Position numbers and translations under genes: made by a program | Assembly (NCBI RefSeq): GCF_035582795.1 | Contig: NC_134367.1 | Span: forward strand, 53,041,562-53,105,561 | DNA length: 64,000 nt | Direction of reading: 5' to 3' | Origin: Mycteria americana | Lineage: Eukaryota > Chordata > Aves > Ciconiiformes > Ciconiidae | Shown here: positions 39,301-51,300 of the stretch, in pieces | Position numbering within the stretch: the stretch's first letter is position 1 | How the letters are laid out: every line of letters starts with the position of its first letter | Notes under the pieces: model-generated | The model's input: the letters and a program-made list of their open reading frames with translations, nothing else | The model's database searches: none | Told to the model about the DNA's origin: nothing

Positions 39301-42300
39301 TTAAACTGTCATGTGTTCCTGTTTTCATATAGTAAGTATTTAAAAATTCACCAAGGTCCAGTGCCAAAAACTTTCAACTGAAGATGCAAATTTGTTCTTA
39401 TGTTTTCTTGTCCCTGGGAGGTCTCTAACTCAGACCTTTTCTAAACAGGTCACAGGTATCAAAAGCATCAAAAGATTTTGAAGGCATCAAAAGAGTGCAC
39501 AAATATTCAAACCTCAAGGAAGGAGCATGTGAATGTAGTTCTTGTAAAACATCATGTTCTCCTGGCCAGGCACACAGGATGCCACCATAAAAGATGCTAT
39601 TGCTGTGCTGGGTAAGCCTAAAGATGCAACTAGCCCAGTATCATATTCTGTCAAGTACCCTAAAGCAGATGCTTCAAGAACAGGGGAAGCAGCTATTGAT
39701 AATCTCTCTAGAACTCTCCCAGCTTCTAACCATTTGCAGCTTCCTGGGCCAGACATTATTTTCACAGATATAATAGTTCCCAATGGATTTTTCTTCCAAT
39801 AATTTATCTCCTCTTAAAGCAACATACACTTTAAGTATTTGTACTATCCTGTGGCAAGGAACTCAACAGTTCAACAACCCAGGGGTGAAAAACCAACTCC
39901 TATTCTGTAGCTGCCATTTGCTAGCTTCATTTGATGATTTCTGGTTCTTGCATTGGAAAAGATCATGAACAACCAATCCATATTTCCCTTTATATCCCTC
40001 AAGATTTCACAGGCTTTTACCTTCCTTACCCAGTTTTGTCTCTTCTGGAATCCTAACTTACTAGACACATTTGGATTACCCTTCTCACCTTTACCAGTCC
40101 TCCTATACCCATTTTGATGGGGGAAAGGTTATAAAGAGGCTAGAACCGCAGTATCTGAGGTGCGAGCACACTACAGATTTTTACATTTACATTAATTGTT
40201 TTGTATTTTACTTGCTCCATAACTCCTAACATTTCATTTGCTTTTTCAACCATTACAGAGTAACAGGATCAACTTTTTAATAGGACAATCACAGGAAAGC
40301 ACTTCTTACTTCATTGCTATTTAGTTTCTGTACAGATCTTTGGGAAGAGCCCTGACAAAAGCAGCCTTTTCAATTGTTTTGATTTTTAAAATCATATCTC
40401 CCCCATCCACACCTTCTTGATAACTGCAAAGAGCTACAACAAATTTTGGAGACAGTTTTTAATTTTACAAAGTCATCTTGACTCTTCTCAGGTGCAACAC
40501 ATTTATTTAGCTGTTTACTAACTGCATTCTCCAGAATGATAGCTTCTGTTGATTGGCTAAGTATAGACACTAGGCTTACCACTCTCCTGGATAACTTTCC
40601 TCGGGTTTTCAGGAAAAAAAACCCAAACAGATCTTCTTCTGAATGTTGGAGGAAAGCATCAGCCAGTAAAATTTGCCCACAGTACAAGAATGGCTATTGA
40701 AAGTAAGGATTTTATTACAGAGCTGCTGACCAGGATGAGTGCTGCTCAGGAGCAACTTTATGTCCTTGTATCCCAGCCAGAGAAACCATGAATAATGATT
40801 ATGGTAGGTACCCTGAATGACATATACATATGACCGAAGCCAAGCAGAAGCAAGAGAAAGTTTGGTAGCAGAAGCACCTTCAAGAACTGAAAACTTAACA
40901 CACATGACTACTGAAAATGAGTCTGGGCTCATGGATACGGGACACACCCAGAAGTGGAATACACAAGGAATTTAAAAATTCAGAAAACACTGAAAACCAG
41001 AATCTCATTGGTATTTCTTTTTGTGTGTGTGTGTGTGATTATACCTATAACAACACAACAGCAACAACAAAAAGAGGCCCATCTGAAGGAATACTCAGCA
41101 TTTATTTTTTTAATTTATTCATAGATTTCAACTTGTTTCTATTGGAACTGAACTGAAACCCTATAAAATAACTTACCTGGCACACGAGAAATCATCTGGC
41201 ATAAATCAACATTTAGTGCAGCAGCCCTCTGTAAGAGATAACCCCAGGAATGCATCTGGACTTCATAGCCTAACAAAATGTCTGGGTCATATCTAGAGGG
41301 GGGGGAAAAAGGGAAAATAAGCTTCATATTATTTAAGAAAATATTCTCCATGAACAGAGTATAAACAGGATTTCATTCTAATCATGTTGAGTTTAAAAAA
41401 GAAGCGGCCACAATGGGTATCTATGAAAGCAGCATCTGGACTACGAGACAATATTTAAAACTTCAGGATTTTCAATAACGTTCAACTGAAAAAATTTTTA
41501 GAAGGTTGGGTTTTTTTTTTTTTTTTTTTTTTTGGGGGGGTGGGGTGGTGGGTTTCATACTTCTATTATTTCAGTCTTTACAAGTAAAGAACAAAATCTA
41601 GGTCTAATCAGATTTTATCGATGGAATCAGGCTGTATCAAGCATAAACTGAAACCTAGCTACCAGCACAAAACAAATGTGCAATGAAATATAGTCCTGTC
41701 CTCAAACTTTGTTGTACTATTTTCCTTTATGAAATAGAACAGAATTTGCTACTAGGCTACTTGAATGTTGTAACAAATGTTTTGCAAATAACAATGCATC
41801 ACACACACTGCAATGTAGCTTATAATAATCAGAGGACACTTCTAGTCCTAAATGGTGACTCTTTATTGGGAAAGTTACAATTTGCAGTTGAGTGAGAGCT
41901 GTCAAAACTGAAACATGGAGAAAAGCAACCACATCTACCAGTCCTATTTAAATACCTCTTCCTTTAAGATAACCTTCTTCCTATAAGATACACAAGAAAA
42001 ACTCATTTTATGCTGTATCTCATGCCAGATGGAAAATTTGACTGGCTCAGGTATGACAAAAAGAAAAGTCAGAATTGTCTTCTGACACAGTCACTGCCCA
42101 TCTTCCAGTCAGGCTCAGAGAAGAGTTGACTAGACAGAAGGACAAACGAGGTGGCTTCAAAGTCAAAGCACAGGTAGGAGTTAGCTCGGAGGAGCCTGTA
42201 TCACCTACCTTTTGAGTAGGCACTATTAAAACCAGAAGTCATGATCTGGTCACTTGCTGAAGAGCCCAAGAATGATTTTCTTGGGCTGGGCAGAAAGCCA

Positions 42301-45300
42301 CTGGCCAAAGTAACATCAGATATCTCTTATTTCTATAGTAAAAAAAGAAAGGAAGCTTCACTGGGAAGAATAGCTGCTTCTTTCAATGCAGCTCAGTCAA
42401 GGGGTTTTGAGTTCCAGCAGGCAGCATTCAATACAACTGAATGACAAAAGGGCAGCTGTCAGGAGGTAGAGGACTAGACAATAGGCTGAGGGTCCTGTAC
42501 CACAGTCTATGCCCAACCCCACAACAGGATGCAGGCTTGTAGACCTTAGTTTACGGGAGAAGTAGGCAGGGGCCTTGGCTTATGACCAGGATCTCTGTAC
42601 CTTCTGCATCCTTAAACGCATCAAAAAATGCCAACATTTCCTGACTGTTGGATATAGGAGAATATCCTTTCCCTGAATCCTAAGTTAAAGTTGTATCACA
42701 GACATTACAAATGAAGCTTCAGACTTCATCGTGAAAGCATCTTCCTTGCTTGTGTGTCCCAGCCAAAAGGCAGATGACAAATTACGTTGAAGTAACTAAC
42801 TACTCTGAGAACAGTTCCAGAAAAAAGCTCCTCCACACTTCTGCCACAGACACTAACTTTTTGTGAAAAATAAAGGGAAAAGTATTTGAATCTTCTTACT
42901 TAGCATGGCTCTCTCTCTATTACAATTTGGGCCTTTTGTACCAGCCAGCAAAAGTTGCAAAAATCCCTTTTACTACCTACTTCTACCTGTGAAGGAATGG
43001 TTTTGATACAATTTTTGGCTAAAGCAGAAGATTCTGAAGTAAGTTTTTGATTTCTAGCATTGTAGAGAAAGTAAAAGAACTAGCACTTTGCATTTAGGGG
43101 GTATTTTGCCATCTGCTGTTTATGTCAAATGAATGATTCTTTGATTTTGGAGACAGGAAATTATCATCAGGAGTGGAAGTAGTAAATTCACTCATTTTGG
43201 AAGCCTATCCTACCAGTGGTACAAACCCAAAGCTACTCGGAACAATTTATGGACCAATGAATGAAGCTAGCCTGCAGTTCCTTCCAGCAACACAATCAGC
43301 GTCAAAAAGAGTTATGACCACTTGCTGCTCCGTGCAACATAGAATGATTGCCAATTGAGGTTCCAAAATTATGAATAGCTCCATCTAAGCTTTGAAATAA
43401 AAAGGAATTATGTAATGGTTTATACCATCATAGAATAAATGTTTAAAAAATTAACATATTTTCACATTAATTCTTGCAGCTAAACTATCCTGGTCATAGC
43501 ATATTGCAAAACACTACTGATTATTTAAAATGAAGGAAGTAGTCATTTACGTTTGTATTTGAAACTGCTTTCACATAATTCAAAATGGAAAATACTTGTA
43601 GATTTTATGCAGGGCAAGACGTTATGCAGATGGGTTCCATGATAGATGCAAACGTGAATGAGAAACTTGTGAAGAACTGCTTATGTGGTACATAAAACAG
43701 TACTCATTATGCCAGGAATTTGCTTGCTCTTTTAAGCCTGTTCTGAACAGAAACAAGCATACTGTTTGGAAGCAGCAAGTTGCCATAACTATAGTAGCAG
43801 CTACCACCTGTGATGAAGGACAGTTGCTTTGGGTTTTTCCTTGCCCAAGTAGCGCATTACCTCCCTCACTTCCTACTTAACCAAATTTTAGTGGGCTATT
43901 ACGTTACTACTGCAAATACCCCTATTAGTATTGCAACTGAATACAACATTTCATCAATTCTTGAGTTAATCTTACTATTCTCTTTTAAGCTAATGAATAA
44001 AATGACCTCTGTAAACCATCTGCATATAATCTCAAGAATTGTTTCTCTAGTATCCTTCAGATGAGAAGGAGTTTTATAGAACAAGACATAAAACCACTTT
44101 AGTTTATGTTTTCAGATACATGCATTTTCTTATATAAATAAATTGTATCTAACTTAAATATTACATATTTTAACATAGTTTTATGTAAATTCACATGTAG
44201 ATTGGAAAGTTTGTCACTAATAGGATTTTAAAAAGTCAGTGTGCTAGTTTTGAACTCAGTCTTGCTTGTACAGGCCATTAGGGATTGCCTATAATGACAC
44301 ATTACTGAGTCACAGGGTATCACTTTACAGTGCATTACTTACTCTGCTTTTCCTTTCCAACTAGACGCTGCACATGCATTAAGGGGAGGGTCTAATTTCA
44401 ACTCATTTTGGCATCTCAAGTTTTCTAAGCTGGTCTCTTTACTGTCATTGAAGAAAAAAGGCCTCTTTGGGTAAACTACTCCTTATATTTATATTTTAGC
44501 CACCTCTTGCAGAATGAGATCCTGGTCTTTCTGTTTAACATACATGGTGATGAGGGTAGCTACTTAGACACTGACAATGAAATACAAATTTCTAAGTTTC
44601 AGTCAAATGCCTCTCAAACAAAGCTATCTACATGGAAAATCAAGGTAGAGTAGCTAGTAAATGGTGAATCCAAACCGTAGTGTAAATTCCCTGTAAACAT
44701 AGTCCCTTAGTCTCAGTTTCCCATATTTAAAACTTGGATCCAAGTGGTATCCTTCTGAAAGCATGAAAAACGGTAAACACACTACCAGCAATTGAGTTGC
44801 TCAGATACTGCAGTAAGTTACACATATATGTATTTTGTATGTATATTTGTATGCATTCACAATGTATATGCACAAAGGAATATAATTAGTATTAACAAAT
44901 TTGTGGATGCTTAGGTATTTCCTTAACTTTACAATCAAAATAATTTTTGGTTAAGTGTATCTCTGAATTATCTTTGAAGTAAAAAACAAAGTAAGATTAA
45001 ATTCAAGTAGAACTCCTTTCTGCTAAACAACACTTAGGACCCCAAACTCCTGCATTACAGTATGCATAAGGTCTACCTTATGCAACAGGTTTAACAGACC
45101 TATCAGATTTCTTGCCCTAACATGAGGCACTGCTGTTTCTTGCTTCTTATTTCCTTACTAATCAATTGCGTCTCAATTTATGCAGCAGAAGCACCCTCTC
45201 CTGCAGCCCAATCCCATGTACCAGCTGTACCAATGGACCACTGTGTCATTTGTTGAGACCTCCTGTGGTATTCTTTTTGCTATTGGAGAAGAGGAGATGC

Positions 45301-48300
45301 CTGGAGCTAAAAGATGACATTATTCCAAATGGGAAAATGAACAGGTAAACCCAAGGTTTAGCCGATGTGAGCTCAGCTGAAGCCTGTCACTCTCTTGCCT
45401 TCTCTCTCCCCTTTTCATGTGGTACTACAAAGATGATAGGCTGTGAGTGAAGGAGAGGAGAGGACAAGTTTTATATTTTTCATCCTCCCTTCTCACAATT
45501 TTTACAGTATACTATCCAGTTGGTCTTCATCATCAGTTCAAACTGTTTTATTAAAAGAAATTGTAATGAGACCAGCTTTTACACCTGCAAGAAACTAGTA
45601 AGTAGTAATACTGATATTTGAAAGCTGCTGGCTAGGACTAGCACGACAGGAGTTAAGAGGTGTGCCTGCCAACATAGTGCTCTTTTGTTAAAAGGATGGG
45701 CACTGATACTGCTTTGCATGCTGTTGCCAGTCTCTCTGCAAAGATGAAAAGCAGCATTTATACTGGCAGGATTTAAAGATGACAGCATTAGCATTCAACT
45801 CATATATGCTGCAGAGAGAAGAAATGCGATTATTTTCCTTTCTAGCTAAGTCATATATGCTGTTATGCCATCTCTTCCTCTTTCTCATTTGATAATTTCG
45901 TGAATGAATAGTAAAGCTCCCAGTTATGCCTTCCCTTCTATTATGTGTCTGGTTTTCCTGACTGCTATTTTTCTTCCAGCTAAAATGAAGAGAAAAAGGG
46001 GGGAAAAAAATTAGGCCAGACCTATACAGACAAAAGCAGTAACTGTGCATGGCAGCAGAGTACTTGGTGACTCAAATACGTAACTGAAATCTCTGAAAAC
46101 ATTTTTCCAGTTTGCTTTGGACAATAAAAATCCATGAAGTTGATACAAGACATTAAGGAAAGATTTCTACAGGAAAACGCCACAGAAGATGATACTGGCC
46201 TGGGAAAAGAAGGTTAGATTAACACATCTCTATTTTAAAAACAAAACATTGCTAGAGCATTTACAGAAGAACAAATAGAATGCATTGTATCCAATAAAAA
46301 AAAAAATGGTTAGCATCATACTTTACAAGAAAAATATTATACAAAATATTTAAATGTTAAGTATTAACAACTAATTAATTTACAAATGTTTTATCCCCAA
46401 AATCTTTAAGAAAAATCTTACAACTTTATACTCTGTTTTTGTACTTTTATCAGAAACTAGCTCCATGGGGACAGAGCCGTGGGTGGCTGGTGAGTCTCAA
46501 GTAGCAGTGAATCTACTACTTTTTTTCAAGCCCATCCTGTTTCCATATCCTCTGCATGTCACAGACATGGGGACTGTGCATTCCCACATGAATTCCCCAA
46601 ATTTTGCTCCTCTCATGCCTGCAGGACCAGCCCTTTTCTGCTATCTGGTAGTATCTGCACTTACAGAAGAGTGGCACAATCTGCCTTAAAAGTGTAGGAG
46701 AGGCCCAGACATTTAATTTCTCTTTCATGGGAATCCACTGCTCCATCAGGCTTGGACATCTCTAGTTTTCCCACATTTTTTTAAATCTCCAAGACAAACA
46801 TTCTTGTAGCATTCCCTTCCTCCTCCTCCTCAAACAGCCGCTTTCCTGTGTTTTGTACTGACTGGTTTATGGAGCTATGTGAATGTGTTTACTCTTTCTT
46901 CTGCCTTTACATTCAGAGAGGTGGTTCTGTTTTACTTTTTCAAGCAGACAGATTCTTCCAATTTTTCTCCAACTCATTGCAGCTGACACCTTAAGATAAA
47001 GAGAAGGTCTATTCAAGAAGGCTGCTCAGGCAGCATGACAGAATCCTTTAGGACAGCAATACAGGTACAGGCTCCATTTCAAGAAAAAAAAAAATTAATC
47101 TCCCCTATGGCAACTCCAAAGAGCCTACAACTTGGCTCTCTGTGCTTGTACATCATCCACACTGGCTGCACAGGATGGGAAGAAGGTTGTTTTTCAGCTG
47201 CTTTATGCCAGTTTTGAGCTGAAGTCCTATTTTTTTGTTTACAGCCAGAGGACAGCTTACCAAAGAAAGGAAAATTGGACCTATGTAGGTGAAGCTTCCT
47301 CTCAAACACTATGACAGTCATCAGGGTACCAAGAACCACTTTAATTACGCTTTTCTTGCAAATCTTGTTGCAAATCCGTGTTGTTTATTCTTCCCTGCCT
47401 CCTCCAAACTCACCTCTATGGCTTTTCCTTTCAAACTGTTTCCTGCCTCTCAACCCTCAAGCAACTCAGTATTTCAACACCTTTTAGAATTAAAGAGAAT
47501 TCTCAAATTCCCTTTACAATGATGTGCTTTCTTTTAGCTGTCTACATAGATTTTGGTACTCACACTTGTAAGTACTCCCATTTCACAGCTGAATCACTCT
47601 CAGTAATAATCTCCTAGAAATAAAGGTGCTTATTCCCCTCAATATTTGGACAAATCTGCTAGTTTTCAGCATAGATGAAACCACAGATCATGATTCCAGA
47701 GAAACAACCAGGTCTTCTTCAGGTCTACAGACCTCAAGATGACTTATTTTCATTTGCCAACTGCCCTGAGTTAATCACAGACAACATCTATTAATTTCAC
47801 AGAAGAACATTTAACCTGGTATTTACTTTACGGACGTCTAGGTGGAAACCCATGTTAATCCTACTGTGGTTATTCAGATCTAGCACATGCTGAACTACTT
47901 CAAAGTGAAGGTATAACTGAATCCAACTTCAGCTTATCAATTCCAGTGAACTTTCTGGAGCAATACTCATCTTCAGTGAACATATAACAGAGTAACTTTA
48001 GCTCTTCTATAAAAGGTTAGATTTGGGAAACACTCTTCAGTGACAAAAGGCTAGTAGTGCAACCCAAGAATAAAACACCAGCAAGCATTAAAACCTCACT
48101 AATTTATCATTTTTTGCTTGAGCACCTGTGTCCCTCAATATCAACCAGCACATTACAAAGACTATTTGCATAGATAGTCGGGGTCATTTGTTCGAAGACA
48201 AAATGCTTGCAGATTTCTGATGGAAAGGGAGACTGATGAGCTAAGAGTATTGCAGGAAGTGATACATTTCCCAGGAATCACCTTTCCCTCATCTGTGTGC

Positions 48301-51300
48301 TGGGAACAGTGGTCAAGAATTCTCTACTGTGCTCTTCCAGAGTTTACACCTATTGACAAGAAGTGACAGAATCAACCATTTCTTATTTTCAGTAACCAGA
48401 ATAAAATAAAAACAAAAGGCCTAAACAGAGAAGCAGAAGGCTGGAACTTGAAACAAATGAGTACGTTCCACAATTGCACCTATACGAAATAAGTGCAAGA
48501 ATTAGGCCAACAACTAAGAGAATGACTAGAAATGGGAACAGGAATCCTTCAACTGGACTGCATAAGACAATTCCTCCCACCGCTGAGGTACAATTGGTTC
48601 AGTGCACTAACAAGTTGATAAAGTCTGCTCCTGGTATTGACAATCGAGACTGAATAGATATTCCATCATTCACTGTGCCAGGAATCTGGAATTTCACTCT
48701 TCCACCCTTCTCTCCAACACCCAAAGAGGCCAAGAAGATGAACCAAAAGCAAGCTGCAGTCATGCTGGGCATGCTATTTGGTCACAAGAACCTATTATCC
48801 TCTAGCTTGATGCATACATCAGTATATAAGATACTGATATGGTCCTCTGCTGATAAATTAAGGTGATTTTGAGTTTTGCTCCATGAACCCCAAGTGGTAA
48901 TGCTTCTTAAACATGACCTGATTGTTTTCTTTCTCTAACCTATCAGACCTACTATTAAGTGCACCTACCAGAACAACTAGAGTACCTAGCTTGTGCTGGA
49001 AAAAATAACACTTAAAACAGCAACAGAAGATTTTTTCAAAAATAATTCCTGATGCTGAAAGTTTTCATTAAAGCTGCTTGCTTGTTCAGTTCCCATTGAG
49101 GAAGATTTTTGCAGTCCACTACTTTTTAATCAAGTAGTTTTACCATACTTTTTCCTTCAGTTAAAGCTACTCTGGGCCTAGACGCTTTTTTATGTGCTTA
49201 AGAAGTAGAAAACATTTACCCCAGCAAAATTTCTTATTCTCTTTCACCTAGGCTACGTAAAATAAAGGGGGAAAAGAGCTGCAAACTGTAGATGTGGTCC
49301 AAGTTTTAAAAACATACTTGTTGAGAGTTCAGCAGAAGTCTGATCCCTTAGGAGGGAAGTAGACTAAGACGATGACAGCAGTCTGCCTCTCCATTAATAG
49401 ATCTAATCTTTTATCTTCCAGGAATACAAGTTAACTAACCCAATCTAGAAGATAAAGTTTGAGTCAAAAAGGCATGCTAGCAGTGTTGAAAGAGAGGATC
49501 TCTTAAGAAGAGATTTCTCAGTCAGCAACCTGGTGATTGGTACATTCCACCTTGAAGTATTACAAAAATTGGATGCTTCTTTCATCCTGTAATGCCTTCA
49601 ATATGTACAGATGTAGACTTCTTCTGTTCTTCAGCAATAAATATATATATTCTAACTGCTGAGTTCTCTCTCTCATACTCTTTATGTACTGTCACTTTGT
49701 AAACTTCCACACAACCGATGGAGAATTATTCATTTATTGGCAGCTTCTCATTCTCAGTAATTTTCCTAAGTTTGATGGAGCACTAGATTTCCAAGAAAGA
49801 GAAAAATAAAATTATGTTCCTTACCTGAATTTTGTCTTCTCTGAACAGGGATCTGCTGCTCTGCCAGGACCCACCCTGTGTTGGTTGCATTCAGCAACTC
49901 TTTTTGTATTCTGGCTTCATGGGGTTGGTCAATGTCTTTCTCATCAGAGGTTTTCTGGTTGGAGAGAGAAAGAATTGCAAATGTACTCTGCCTAGTACAC
50001 ATTTTTTTTCTTGTGCCTCTATTCCAGCAGGGTGACTCATAGTTTAAATCTGTTTATTTTTCCTTGCAATTTTACAGCTTTGCACCTCTGTCAGTAGGGC
50101 CTGGAGAGACGTCTGCGGTTCCACCTACTCACCAGCCAAGAGGGCTACTAAACAGGCTTCCCAGCCTTGGTGGAGATGGGGAAAACCAGCAGTTTTCCAA
50201 GTCTGATGGCGCAGGGGATTTCCATTCAGAGAAGACAAAACTAATGAAGGAGACTGATTTTTCAACTACCAGTTATTTTAATCTGTCCATAGCAGTTTCA
50301 GTACCATGTAAGTTTTTTCTGTCTTGCCTCAGAGTCCCTGTAAAAATTTCTTCCCATCTGAGGGGTTTTCTACAGCTCTCAGCACTGTTAATATCTACTA
50401 TTCTGAGAGTTTCAGAGAGAGATGTGTAATGGATTCTGGGATTAACAGGAAAGGTTGTATGTTAAAGAAGATTACTTATATGGCTGATTAGTTTCAAGAC
50501 TGTAACTCAGCTGCTTAAGAGGATCTGAATGTTCTTGCTGTCAGAGAAAAGGAAAAGCAAAAAGTATTTTTATTCGAAAGACCATCATGCTTGTCCACTC
50601 TAGAAATAAGCCTTCAAGGGAAACAACAACAACAACAACAACAACAACAAAAATCAGTATTTGTGAGACTGGCAAGGGTTGAAGGAACTAAATCTGCTGT
50701 ACCGAGCCTGAAAAATAAAAGCAGAACGTACAGATATGCTACCTTTTTACAATATTCACTACTTCCTGGAAAAGAGTTCTTTCATCAGTAGCGTAACTGA
50801 CTTCTAGTCCTGTAACTCCAGATCTTGTGAGCAAGGGGGCTTGGTCTCTGTTCCCTAGAAAATAAAGTAAAAAAAAAAATCATTACAATTTCGAAGGAAT
50901 TCCATGACTTCAGTCAACAATATTGCTTTAGAATAAAACATACAACTGAAAAGAAGTATGGAATACAACCTATTTTCATCTTTAACACTTAATTATTATC
51001 ACCACAATTCATTCCATGGACTTATTTTGTTCCTCTTGCGTGGAAAAGTTTGTTCTTTTCACTTTGTAAAACTCTACCATAGTGATAATTTTGCACAAAT
51101 TCTCAGATATAAATAAATTTGATTCAAGAAAAATTTCACCATTTTACATGTACAAGAGTCTAGCTATTAGAAAATTATTTTTTAATAAGAAATATTAAAG
51201 GGCCATATGACAACTCACACAGTGTTTTCACGCAAAATATTTATTTTAATTGCTAGCTTAGAGTAGTGCTTTGCAAAATGCTTTGAAGAATGAAAATGCT

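Larger units (their letters stand above)
36038..41176 (-). other. REV3L intron with an old foldback repeat
   Basis: A 5.1-kb intron. The only structured element recognised is the imperfect inverted repeat at about 38441-38750 (separate entry). A (TG) run lies at 41021-41037. No conserved exon was recognised. Confidence 0.5.
41293..50742 (-). other. Largest REV3L intron in the window; no gene recognised
   Basis: A 9.45-kb intron. It contains a T23-G7 tract (41511-41540) and an AAC microsatellite (50621-50650). Open frames on both strands are short and show no domain. No RNA gene or intact transposon was recognised. Confidence 0.5.

Noticed and set aside
39554-39802. Plus-strand open frame of 82 codons
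   Set aside because: No family resemblance, intronic, and without a plausible promoter or splice sites.
43420-43445. CATAGAATAA string resembling a CR1 retroposon end
   Set aside because: No octamer repeat or other CR1 sequence adjoins it; too short to support a call.
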